Shown piece after piece: positions 7,877 to 16,023 of a stretch of DNA of 64,000 nucleotides (positions are counted from its first letter, which is position 1; every line of letters starts with the position of its first letter). The notes under the pieces are model-generated. The model did not search any database. It was given only the letters and a program-made list of their open reading frames with translations, and was not told the DNA's origin. The position numbers and the translations under genes were made by a program. Source of the stretch: Runella salmonicolor (GTDB lineage: Bacteria > Bacteroidota > Bacteroidia > Cytophagales > Spirosomataceae); the NCBI RefSeq assembly GCF_024158025.1, contig NZ_JAMZEL010000010.1, positions 186,001 through 250,000 on the forward strand, written 5' to 3'.

Positions 7877-9409
7877 ATGAACTTGATTGCCAAACCTTAC
7901 CAAACAAATTGGATTGTTTTTTGTCTGATTGCCTGTTTGATTATTGGAAGATGGCTCATTGTAAGCGAAGGCGAATACGACGAAGATGAAAGTACCTGGA
8001 TTGCTTCGGCGCTCACGGTGTTGCAGTCGTCTGAAAAATGGTGGACCCTTTTCAACTACAGCGACAGCCGTCCTTTAACCGTATTACCCCTGGTGGCCGC
8101 TGGTTTGTTAGGTATAAAACAAGGGTATCTGATGGCCAAACTCATTGGTGTCTTGTTCTGGGCGGGGAGTGTCTTTTTTTTATTCAAAGCATTTTCAGTG
8201 TATATCAAGCCCAGTAAGGCGGTATGGTATATTTTGCCGTTAGCCCTATATTTCGGCACCACCTGGAACCCTGGCTTTGTCTCTTACAATTCCGAACACT
8301 TCTGCATCTTTTTATTGACCTTGGGTCTGTGGCTCTACTGTAAGTTAGAAAAGACAGGGCACCTCAATGCGTGGGAAACTTGCCTACTCGGGTTCAGTCT
8401 CGGGCTATTACCATTTGCTAAATTTCAGGCCATTCCTTTGGGGCTGGTGACGGCCGGTTTTGCGCTGGGCTTCTTCATTTACCAACGCCAATGGCGGTAC
8501 GTGGCGTTGTTGACCGCTGGCGGAATTTCCCCGACGCTTTTGGTCAATATTTTCTATTTTCTTCACAACGATATTAATTCATTTTGGCAAGATTATTTCT
8601 GGAATCTTTTCTTTTATTCGTATACCACCACGTTTTCAAAAGTCCCGCTCAGTGAGCGTTTCAATTTGGGTCGAGGGCTTCATTTTATATTTTACAGCAA
8701 ACACGTCGCTCTCTATTTTTTGGGACAATTTACCTTGATTGTCGGCGGGTTGATGAGTTTGATTATGTTTTCTCGAAAACAAACAAACACTCCTTTCCGA
8801 CTGATTACTTTCGGCTTTTTGTACTTATTAGCCGCCATTTATGCCATACTGCAATCGGGCAATATGTTTATGCACTATCTACTTTTCTTGGTAGTACCGT
8901 TGCTGTTTCTGACCTTTGTCGTCGTGGAGTTTCTTTCCACTAATCCTACCTTTGGAGTACGTTGGTTGCTTTTATTTGCTGGACTTCAGAGCATTGCCAA
9001 TCTGCTGTCGTACCAGCATATTTATCACCGGCAGCCCGAGTCTGCCATTACAGAAGCCCTGCAAAAACACCAACAAAAAGGGGATAAATTAGTACTGTGG
9101 GGATGGGCCGACCGCTTTTTTTTGAGTACGGGTATGCCGCAGGGAATCAGAACCGCTCACACCTTCAATGCCTATCTGCCAGGCCCGCACCAGCCGTATC
9201 GGCTGCAACAGGTCATCAAAGACATGGAAGATAATCGCCCTGCTTTATTTGTTGATATTGCCGTTCAACATTTATCGTCACAGTGCGACACTACCTACCG
9301 CCACTATCGTTTTCCAGCATTAAAGACATATATTTCACAGCATTACCAACTGGTTCAAACCGTAGACAGCGTTCTGATTTATCGAAGACGGGCGTCAACC
9401 TCAAAGTAA
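7877..9409 (+). CDS. Multi-pass membrane protein, GT-C-like glycosyltransferase
   Basis: A 510-aa integral membrane protein with about ten to twelve hydrophobic segments. The first periplasmic loop carries an acidic cluster (SEGEYDEDES), placed like the catalytic D/E motif of GT39/ArnT-type GT-C enzymes that use polyprenyl-phosphate sugars. The soluble C-terminal part ends in YRRRASTSK. Substrate and acceptor are unknown. The ATG at 7877 is chosen over an in-frame TTG at 7850. It stands alone between hairpins. Confidence 0.7.
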   Translation: MNLIAKPYQTNWIVFCLIACLIIGRWLIVSEGEYDEDESTWIASALTVLQSSEKWWTLFNYSDSRPLTVLPLVAAGLLGIKQGYLMAKLIGVLFWAGSVFFLFKAFSVYIKPSKAVWYILPLALYFGTTWNPGFVSYNSEHFCIFLLTLGLWLYCKLEKTGHLNAWETCLLGFSLGLLPFAKFQAIPLGLVTAGFALGFFIYQRQWRYVALLTAGGISPTLLVNIFYFLHNDINSFWQDYFWNLFFYSYTTTFSKVPLSERFNLGRGLHFIFYSKHVALYFLGQFTLIVGGLMSLIMFSRKQTNTPFRLITFGFLYLLAAIYAILQSGNMFMHYLLFLVVPLLFLTFVVVEFLSTNPTFGVRWLLLFAGLQSIANLLSYQHIYHRQPESAITEALQKHQQKGDKLVLWGWADRFFLSTGMPQGIRTAHTFNAYLPGPHQPYRLQQVIKDMEDNRPALFVDIAVQHLSSQCDTTYRHYRFPALKTYISQHYQLVQTVDSVLIYRRRASTSK

Positions 9410-9520
9410 TGGGTATGTAAAAAATTCCTCAAAATTTTGCTACTTTGCAAACTCAACCCACCTAAGTTGAAACATATCTTTGTTTAACTAAAATTTTTTC
9501 CCAAAAAAGACAATTTTACC

Positions 9521-10600
9521 ATGAGCGAAATCATAACCCGCTTTAAATCAGGAGTAGTAACGGGCGAAGGTGTCAGTGAAATCTTCCGTCATGCCAACGA
9601 AAACGACTACGCACTTCCCGCGGTCAATGTCGTAGGTACCAACTCCATCAATGCCGTCTTGGAAACTGCCAAGAAAGCTAACTCCCCTGTCATCATTCAG
9701 TTCTCCAACGGAGGCGGTATTTTCTACGCTGGCAAGAGCCTTTCAAACGCCAATCAACAGGCCGCTATTGCAGGTTCTATCTCGGGTGCAATGCACGTAC
9801 ACCAAATGGCAGAGTTGTATGGCATTCCAGTGATTCTGCACACTGACCATTGCGCCAAAAAACTATTGCCTTGGATTGACGGTTTGCTCGATGCGGGCGA
9901 AAAGTATTTTGACCAATACGGTAAGCCTTTGTACAGCTCACACATGCTCGACTTATCGGAAGAGCCTCTTGAAGAAAATATCGAGATTTGCGCCAAGTAT
10001 TTTGAGCGTATGGCCAAAATCGGCATGACCCTCGAAATCGAATTGGGCGTAACAGGCGGCGAAGAAGACGGCGTTGATAACTCCGACGTAGACAGCGCTA
10101 AATTATACACGCAACCCGCCGAAGTAGCGTACGCTTACGAAGAATTAAGCAAAATCTCTAGTCGTTTCACTATCGCGGCGGCTTTCGGAAACGTACACGG
10201 TGTATACAAGCCCGGTAACGTAAAATTGCAACCCATCATTCTGAAAAACTCACAGGATTATATTCAAGAAAAATACAACACGGGGGCGCTTCCCGTCAAC
10301 TTCGTGTTCCACGGAGGTTCGGGCAGTACGCGTGAAGAGATTCGTGAAGCCATCCAATACGGTGCCATCAAGATGAATATCGACACTGATATGCAGTGGT
10401 CAACGTGGGAAGGAATCCTGAAATATTACAAAGACAAAGAAGGATACTTGCAAACACAGCTCGGAAATCCAGAAGGACCAGACTCTCCCAATAAGAAATA
10501 TTACGACCCGCGCGTATGGCTTCGCAAAGGAGAAGAGAGCATGTCTCAACGCCTTATGGTAGCTTTCGAAGACCTAAATTGCATCAACAGATTGGTATAA
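9521..10600 (+). CDS. fbaA: Class II fructose-bisphosphate aldolase
   Basis: Exactly 359 aa, like the E. coli class IIA enzyme. It cleaves fructose 1,6-bisphosphate to DHAP and glyceraldehyde 3-phosphate in glycolysis/gluconeogenesis. Zn-binding and catalytic motifs are visible: HTDHCAKK, ELGVTGGEEDGVD, AAFGNVHGVYKPG, NFVFHGGSGS and INIDTDMQ-like KMNIDTDMQ. A near-consensus TACTTTGC element lies at 9441-9448 and a strong terminator follows, so it is a monocistronic gene. Confidence 0.96.
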   Translation: MSEIITRFKSGVVTGEGVSEIFRHANENDYALPAVNVVGTNSINAVLETAKKANSPVIIQFSNGGGIFYAGKSLSNANQQAAIAGSISGAMHVHQMAELYGIPVILHTDHCAKKLLPWIDGLLDAGEKYFDQYGKPLYSSHMLDLSEEPLEENIEICAKYFERMAKIGMTLEIELGVTGGEEDGVDNSDVDSAKLYTQPAEVAYAYEELSKISSRFTIAAAFGNVHGVYKPGNVKLQPIILKNSQDYIQEKYNTGALPVNFVFHGGSGSTREEIREAIQYGAIKMNIDTDMQWSTWEGILKYYKDKEGYLQTQLGNPEGPDSPNKKYYDPRVWLRKGEESMSQRLMVAFEDLNCINRLV

Positions 10601-10622
10601 TTAATGGCGTGATTTTTGCACT

Positions 10623-10661
10623 AAAAAGGCGGTAGAAATTATTTTTTCTACCGCCTTTTTT
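10623..10661 (+). terminator. Rho-independent terminator of fbaA
   Basis: AAAAAGGCGGTAGAAA (10623-10638) pairs with TTTCTACCGCCTTTTT (10645-10660) and is followed by more T residues. Confidence 0.92.
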
Positions 10662-10690
10662 CTTTTCTCAAATTTCATTTATTTTAGTGC

Positions 10691-11773
10691 ATGAACGACC
10701 CCATACTCCAGTATTATTTACCCCATCAACTTTCTCCTAAACGACTCGACCGTTATTTGGCGTCAGGCTGGTTCCGGACGGTAAATATGCTGTTCAGAGC
10801 TAAGGTGACATGCTTCGACAACGACATTTGCGCGCCCATCAATATCCGCATAAAACTGTCAGAACACGAGCATTCTAAGCGTTTACGTAAGTTGTTGAGC
10901 CGCAATGAAAAGCTTTTTCGGCACGAAATTCGCAAAGCGACCATCACGCGGGAGAAAGAAGAACTTTTTCACCAGCACCAACGACGCTTTAGAAGTTTTT
11001 TGAGTAATTCTTTGGAGGAATTTCTGGTTTTAACGCCTCGTTTTGAAACCTACGAAGTGGCCGTTTACGACGACGACCGGCTCATAGCAATCAGTTATTT
11101 TGACCAAGGCGAAAACAGTTTGATGAGTTTGTTGGGGCTTTTTGACCCAGGGTATTCATCATACAGCTTGGGAATATATACCATGTTGCTCGAAATAGAA
11201 TATTCCAAAGCGACCGACCGCCAATGGTACTATCCGGGATATGTTCACGAACGCCCTTCGATTTATGATTATAAACTTAGGCTTGGAAAAGCGGAAATTT
11301 ACGACTGGAACACCAAGCGTTGGTTACGCCACGTTGACCCGCACAAACAACCCAACTGGGCCGACCACATCAAAAACCGAACCTTTGCCCTTGAGCAGGC
11401 CCTTGAAAGGGTAGGTATTGGATTTCAGCGAAAAGTGTACCTATTTTTTGGGTGGCACTATTTTAATTCTCTTTACGAGCAGCTTTTTCATTGCCCGCTG
11501 ATGCTTCTTCTGCCCGATGGCCGGGCCGTGGCTTATGATGTTGAGAAAGACCAGTACATCTGTGCAAAGCTGGAAATTTACGTGCCTTTCAGAGACATCC
11601 AAATGACCCTAGCTCCTGATTTTGACCCTTCGATGCACCACATTGACGTAATGCGCGTGGTGGAAATATCGCACAAAACCTCCAGCGCCGCCGATATGAG
11701 TCGGTTTGTTTGGGATACTACTTTCCCGCATCAGGAAGTGAGTTGGTGGGTCAAAACCCGTTTGATGAATTAA
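10691..11773 (+). CDS. Arginyl/leucyl-tRNA-protein transferase-like GNAT protein
   Basis: A 360-aa protein related to the C-terminal half of Ate1/Bpt aminoacyl-tRNA-protein transferases, which attach an amino acid to protein N termini (N-end rule). The family signature is LFDPGYSSYSLGIYTMLLEIEYSK spread over residues ~155-180, then WYYPGYVHERPSIYDYKL, equivalent to the FYYLGYYI..MxYK core. The usual N-terminal CxYL zinc-cysteine motif is not present; the N terminus reads MNDPILQYYLPHQL. It is therefore a divergent member, and its tRNA and protein specificity cannot be told. It is convergent with the LytTR regulator, with only 3 nt between them. Confidence 0.72.
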   Translation: MNDPILQYYLPHQLSPKRLDRYLASGWFRTVNMLFRAKVTCFDNDICAPINIRIKLSEHEHSKRLRKLLSRNEKLFRHEIRKATITREKEELFHQHQRRFRSFLSNSLEEFLVLTPRFETYEVAVYDDDRLIAISYFDQGENSLMSLLGLFDPGYSSYSLGIYTMLLEIEYSKATDRQWYYPGYVHERPSIYDYKLRLGKAEIYDWNTKRWLRHVDPHKQPNWADHIKNRTFALEQALERVGIGFQRKVYLFFGWHYFNSLYEQLFHCPLMLLLPDGRAVAYDVEKDQYICAKLEIYVPFRDIQMTLAPDFDPSMHHIDVMRVVEISHKTSSAADMSRFVWDTTFPHQEVSWWVKTRLMN

Positions 11774-11776
11774 GTT

Positions 11777-12532
11777 TTACATATCTAGCCACTTCTTGAA
11801 TACTTCAGCTTTTTCTCGACTCACATAAATATCGTCATCTTCTCGGTGGCGAAGTTTGATTTTCAGCCGGCCGTTGAAATGAGGCTCGATGCGCTCGATA
11901 GACGGCAATTGGGCTAGATATTTGCGGTTGATTCGAAAAAAAAGCGCAGGATTCAGTTTTTGTTCCAGCTCATCAAGCGTCTCGTCTACGTAGTACTTTT
12001 TTTGTTCTTTCGTCACCAAAAACACTACCTTATCTTCGGCGTACAGATAGGCCACATCACTGGTTTCCACGATGTCGAATCGGGCACCCGCTTTCAGCAA
12101 AAATCGGGTTTTCCAATCCGTTTTTTGACTCAACAAGGCATCCAATGCTTTTCCGATTTGGGTCTGAGAAGTGGCCCCTTTTTGGGCTTTTAGCTTTTCC
12201 AGGGCGGCCTCCAATTCGTCTTTTTCCACGGGTTTGAGCAAATAATCAACGCTGTTTACCTTAAACGCCCGAATGGCGTACTCGTCGTAGGCGGTGGTAA
12301 AAATAATCGGCGCTGAGACATCGGCCTGTTGAAAAATCTCAAATGAAAGGCCATCGGCGAGTTGAATATCCATCAAAATTACATCGGGCTGCGGGTGTTC
12401 GTTCAACCACTTTACGGCACTACGTACGCTTTCCAACTTGCCCAGAATTTCGGCCGTCGGCTCCAGTGATTTCACCAATGATTCGATACGTTTGGCCGCC
12501 AACGGCTCGTCTTCAAGAATTAATATTTTCAT
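11777..12532 (-). CDS. LytTR-family response regulator
   Basis: A 251-aa two-domain regulator. The receiver domain (1-~120) has acidic residues ILEDEP, phospho-acceptor D55 in ILMDIQLADG, T/Y switch residues in FTTAYDEYA, and K106-type lysine in YLLKPVEKDE. The LytTR DNA-binding domain (~140-251) shows YLYAEDKVVFL, FFRINRKYLAQL and LKIKLRHREDDDIYVSREKAEVFKKW. It lies 46 nt downstream of the sensor gene on the same strand and forms a LytS/YehU-YehT type pair with it. Targets are unknown; the paralogue array just upstream is a candidate by position only. Confidence 0.93.
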   Translation of the reverse strand: MKILILEDEPLAAKRIESLVKSLEPTAEILGKLESVRSAVKWLNEHPQPDVILMDIQLADGLSFEIFQQADVSAPIIFTTAYDEYAIRAFKVNSVDYLLKPVEKDELEAALEKLKAQKGATSQTQIGKALDALLSQKTDWKTRFLLKAGARFDIVETSDVAYLYAEDKVVFLVTKEQKKYYVDETLDELEQKLNPALFFRINRKYLAQLPSIERIEPHFNGRLKIKLRHREDDDIYVSREKAEVFKKWLDM

Positions 12533-12578
12533 TTCGAGAGAATAAATTCGTTTTATAAAGTTGATTCACAGCCCTTTG

Positions 12579-13601
12579 TTAAACAAAAGGAATCTTAACT
12601 TCAAAGATTTGGTCGTCTTCGATTACTTGCACTTTTTGGGAGGTAAGCAAGGCATAGCGGCTTTTCAAGTTTTTGAGCCCGATACCCGTCGAATCAAGAA
12701 ACTGCTTGTTTTTGGGTTGGAAATTATTCTGCACCACCACACCATCTTGCACGGCGTAGACTTCTACTTTGAGGGGTTTCTCGGAAGAACATTCGTTGTG
12801 TTTTAGGGCATTTTCGACCAATGTCAGTAGCCCTTGGGTCACGATTTGCTGGGGCCATTCTTCCTTCGAGACGTCAATGCGGTAGGATAAATTATCCCCA
12901 AAACGCATTTTATGAATGAAAAGATAGGCTTCCACAATTTTTAGTTCCGTTCCCAAATCCACCGTTACACGGTCGTTGTTCTGGAGATTGTACCGAAAAA
13001 CTTTGGAAAGCCTTTCTACCAAATTGACGGCATTTTCGGGGTCTTCGGGAATCAGCGCGCTCAAAATATTCAATGAATTAAACAGAAAATGCGGATTTAC
13101 CTGATTTTTGAGCGTGTCGTATTCAGCCTTCAACAATGCCTGATTGAGTTGTTGTTCTTTCAACAGGGCGCTTCGCCAACGATCTACCAACGCCCGAATC
13201 ATGTAAACCGAAGTAAAAGCAAACGTCATCAGAATATAAATCATTCCGCTCGATAAATACGCCCGCAAAGGATAGCGTTCACCTTTAAGCGTTTGCATCA
13301 AGAACATCATGCTGCTTCCCACCACTAGTGCCGTCATGACTACACACAACGCATAGACTCCGAGCGTTTTTTGGACACTCCAATCGGCTGCTTGTCGGAT
13401 AAGCAACGGCATCAAATAACTCTGCACCGACCCAATCAGGAAAGAAGAAACCGTAATGGCAATCACCCAATCCCAGCGAATTTCTCCCGTTTTTAGGTTG
13501 GTATTCAAAAACAGGATAAGCAACGCGCTGACCGACCACGTAACTACTTCAACCCAATTTACTTGAATTTTCATGGAAGAATCACTTGAGAAAACATTCA
13601 T
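12579..13601 (-). CDS. LytS/YehU-type membrane sensor histidine kinase
   Basis: A 340-aa protein with four hydrophobic segments in residues ~18-138, then a His_kinase domain with phospho-histidine H171 in NQVNPHFLFNSLN. It also carries the ATP-binding motifs QGLLTLVENALKHN and GIGLKNLKSRY. No extracellular sensor domain is visible, so the membrane segments themselves probably sense. An alternative ATG at 13574 would remove nine residues. Operon partner of the LytTR regulator. Confidence 0.92.
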   Translation of the reverse strand: MNVFSSDSSMKIQVNWVEVVTWSVSALLILFLNTNLKTGEIRWDWVIAITVSSFLIGSVQSYLMPLLIRQAADWSVQKTLGVYALCVVMTALVVGSSMMFLMQTLKGERYPLRAYLSSGMIYILMTFAFTSVYMIRALVDRWRSALLKEQQLNQALLKAEYDTLKNQVNPHFLFNSLNILSALIPEDPENAVNLVERLSKVFRYNLQNNDRVTVDLGTELKIVEAYLFIHKMRFGDNLSYRIDVSKEEWPQQIVTQGLLTLVENALKHNECSSEKPLKVEVYAVQDGVVVQNNFQPKNKQFLDSTGIGLKNLKSRYALLTSQKVQVIEDDQIFEVKIPFV

Positions 13602-13787
13602 TTAAAGCGAAAGTAAACGATTTATCTTTTTATTCATGGTCAGTAGGCATTAAAAGTTGGCCGATTAAGCATTTTACAAAACTTTTAATCATTTATAGCC
13701 TTTTAACTTCATCACAAAGAAAGCCCAAGCGGCACATTCCACGAATCAAATTCTGACCAAACAACGGATGACCAGAGTGAGACCAAT

Positions 13788-13813
13788 AAAAAAGGCGATG
13801 CAAACGCATCGCC
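13788..13813 (-). terminator. Rho-independent terminator of the three-paralogue array
   Basis: On the minus strand GGCGATGC-GTTT-GCATCGCC is followed by TTTTTTATTG; plus-strand stem arms are 13794-13801 and 13806-13813. Confidence 0.88.
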
Positions 13814-13846
13814 CTCTCGCAAGATATGATTGTTGGGTGCTGAAAT

Positions 13847-14239
13847 TTACAAAACCGTCACTACGCGCTGGGTTTCAACTTTCTGAGAAGTCAGGTTCAG
13901 TTTTTTCACCACGCGGTCTTTGCCCGAAGAAATTTCCAACTGATACACGCCATCGTTCAAGTCTTTCACGTCGATTTTGGCGGCATACGCTGTTTCTTTT
14001 TTACCGATGGTTTCGGCAAAAAGCACTACTCCGTCGGTATTGCGCAAGGTGATGTATACTCGGTCAGTGGTGTTTTTCTTAACGGCCACCCGGAGGTTGG
14101 CATCAGCAGAAACGTAAGTACTTGATTCAAAAGTGGGTACGGGGCGATTATCTTTCGATTTTTCGTCGGTTGGGTGAGCAAAAGCGACCGTAGTACCAAG
14201 CGCCAAAGCGCAAACGAGTGATTTGATGATTGTTTTCAT
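13847..14239 (-). CDS. Small secreted beta-rich protein, paralogue 1 of 3
   Basis: A 130-aa protein with a signal peptide (KSLVCALALGTTVAFA, cleavage before HPTDEK). The mature part of about 110 residues has RVAVKKNTTDRVYITLRNTDG and LNDGVYQLEISSGKDRVVKKLNL. This layout (lead strands, a GxY turn, then a final VxKxLxL strand) resembles type IX sorting domains and DUF3244-like domains, but here it is the whole mature protein. Function unknown. It is closest to paralogue 2 (about half identical by eye) and lies 49 nt downstream of it. An AACAGCCA element lies 20 nt before the start. Confidence 0.8.
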   Translation of the reverse strand: MKTIIKSLVCALALGTTVAFAHPTDEKSKDNRPVPTFESSTYVSADANLRVAVKKNTTDRVYITLRNTDGVVLFAETIGKKETAYAAKIDVKDLNDGVYQLEISSGKDRVVKKLNLTSQKVETQRVVTVL

Positions 14240-14288
14240 GATTTTTGTTTTTAAAAATTGGCTGTTGTAATTGATATAAAAAAGGGAA

Positions 14289-14696
14289 CTAATTTACGGT
14301 AATGGAGCGCTGCGTTTCTATTTTAGAAGACGACAGGTTTAGGCGTTTTACTACGCGGTCTTTGCCCGTCGAAATCTCCAGTTTATACGCGCCGTCGGTC
14401 AAGTCATTGACGTTGATTTTGGCCGCGTACGACATTTCATTCTTGTTAATAGTTTCGCTGTAAAGAACCGTGTTGCTCGCATCACGAAGTGTGATGTACA
14501 CTCTTTCAGGAGCATTTTTCTTAACCGCCAACCGAATGGCCGCGTCTTTGGTGATGTAGGCACTCGTTTCAAAAGTGATGGCAGTACGGTTTTCCGTTTT
14601 TTTGTTTCCAACGGCTGGGGTATTTCCAGGGTTGGCAACAACGGCGGTTGAGGCAAATGACAATGCACTTACGAGCAGTATGGCGAAGGATTTCAT
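14289..14696 (-). CDS. Small secreted beta-rich protein, paralogue 2 of 3
   Basis: A 135-aa protein with a signal peptide (AILLVSALSFASTAVVA before NPGN). The mature part repeats the layout of its neighbours: AIRLAVKKNAPERVYITLRD, TINKNEMSYAAKINV, LTDGAYKLEISTGKDRVVK, ending KIETQRSITVN. The C-terminal KxExQR(S/V)xxV tail is shared with paralogue 1 (KVETQRVVTVL). Function unknown. It is the middle gene of the array, 31 nt from paralogue 3, and has a CACAGCCA version of the leader octamer 14 nt before the start. Confidence 0.8.
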   Translation of the reverse strand: MKSFAILLVSALSFASTAVVANPGNTPAVGNKKTENRTAITFETSAYITKDAAIRLAVKKNAPERVYITLRDASNTVLYSETINKNEMSYAAKINVNDLTDGAYKLEISTGKDRVVKRLNLSSSKIETQRSITVN

Positions 14697-14727
14697 GGTC
14701 TTGATTAAATGGCTGTGATGTAAGTAA

Positions 14728-15117
14728 TTATTTGTTTAATTGGATACTGCGCTTAACAGCAACCTCCTCCTGAGAAGACTTGATAATTACCTGCTTCTGA
14801 ATCTTTTCGTTACCTGAAACAATCTCCAAAGTGTATTCTCCCTCTTTAAGATTGCTTACATCAAAGCGACCGTCAAATTTTTCTGATTTCTTGGTCATAA
14901 ATTCTTCGTGGACTACATTTTTCTTAGCATCGCGCAGGATTATGACCGCATTTTGACCCGTGCCTTTGCGAACTGCCAACTGAATTTTGGCTTCTTTGGT
15001 CGTAAATACGCCTATTTGCAAAGGCTTGGCTTTTTTGTCTTCGGTTGGATCTGATGCAAAAGCAACGGATGAAGTAAGCGCTAAAGCGCAGGCGAGCGAA
15101 GTGATGAGTGTTTTCAT
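14728..15117 (-). CDS. Small secreted beta-rich protein, paralogue 3 of 3
   Basis: A 129-aa protein with a signal peptide (SLACALALTSSVAFA before SDPTEDKKA). It is the most divergent member: KIQLAVRKGTGQNAVIILRD, SNLKEGEYTLEIVSGNEKIQKQVII, ending VKRSIQLNK. The signal peptide and DPTEDK/HPTDEK stretch are nearly the same as in paralogue 1, so the array arose by local duplication. It is the first gene of the array, behind a ~900-bp gene-free region. Function unknown. Confidence 0.8.
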   Translation of the reverse strand: MKTLITSLACALALTSSVAFASDPTEDKKAKPLQIGVFTTKEAKIQLAVRKGTGQNAVIILRDAKKNVVHEEFMTKKSEKFDGRFDVSNLKEGEYTLEIVSGNEKIQKQVIIKSSQEEVAVKRSIQLNK

Positions 15118-16023
15118 GATGTTTTTGCTGTGTTGCGGATCGCCGCACCGTTTTGTTTTAAATTGGCTGTTGTAATTAATTTGTTTTCTAATGCTGTAAG
15201 GTACTCTAATGCTGAACTACTGATTATTTTTTAATGGCTGTTAATTACTGACGGTAAACGAGAACTTTTGTTAATGGCTGTTGGTATTTCTTTTCCTGAA
15301 TGACGATACAAAGTTGCTTGTTTTATCTGGTACTATGCAATACAAAGTACATGAGAGGTACATAGACTGGATGAATGGCAAACTACCTTATGAACTTGGT
15401 TTGTGATGGAAGTGCGTAGAACAAAAAATTGTTTTCATGACTGTAAGAAAATGTTTTTAAGATGGCTGTTAGTGAATACTTGCGTTGGTGCAAAAGGTTA
15501 CAAATAATTTTCAATGTATTTATTTCAAATGCTGTGCCAGACAAAATAAAAGTGACAAATACTTAATAATCAAATACTTATCGTTTTTTACTTTTTAAGC
15601 AACTGTCCGATTTCGAACATCCTATTCAACAATTTCGGACAATCCGCATTCTTTTAAATCAAGGTTAAACTTTGCTTTGCGACAAATACAACTTAATGAT
15701 GCAAATGTATAATCAAACGTTGCATCAAAGAATAAAAAAGTGTTAAATCATCTTAAATAAGGGATGAAACGCACGAAATATCGTTCGGGACGTAGATAGC
15801 TTCGATTGAGAATTTGAAAAAATCTACAGTTATTGACATCCTAATCAACGTAAACGCCCGTCTCCACCAACGACTCTCTAAATTATCGGCTCACGGCTGA
15901 ATGGATTTACTCAAAAATTTGTTAGTGAAAAATTGGCCAGATAAAACAGGCTAAAACAACAAGTAAAACAAATACATATCAAACCAATCATCGCGAGGCT
16001 TTGAACCTCGGTCAGATACAATT
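15118..16023. other. 906-bp gene-free region upstream of mnmA
   Basis: AT-rich. Its left part holds AACAGCCA copies (15164-15470) and probably the promoter of the paralogue array. Longest reading of note is a 34-codon frame at 15462-15566, which begins inside one of the octamers and has no coding character. A small CGAGG/CCTCG hairpin lies just before mnmA (15992-16008 area). No RNA gene recognised. Confidence 0.6.

Larger units (their letters stand above)
14259..15470 (-). repeat. Recurring octamer AACAGCCA before the three paralogues
   Basis: On the minus strand AACAGCCA followed by (A/T)TT(A/T)A occurs at 14259-14266, 15164-15171, 15235-15242 and 15275-15282. 15463-15470 has AACAGCCATCTTA, and 14710-14717 has CACAGCCATTTAA. 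Three copies lie 14-47 nt before the three start codons and three lie further upstream. Part of this is shared ancestry (14256-14275 and 15161-15180 differ at one base); the extra upstream copies suggest a binding site. Confidence 0.5.

Noticed and set aside
15462..15566. A 34-codon frame starting MAVSEYLRW in the gene-free region
   Set aside because: Its ATG is part of the repeated octamer (ATGGCTGTT on the plus strand), and other copies open only 5-9 codon frames, so the start is a by-product of the motif.
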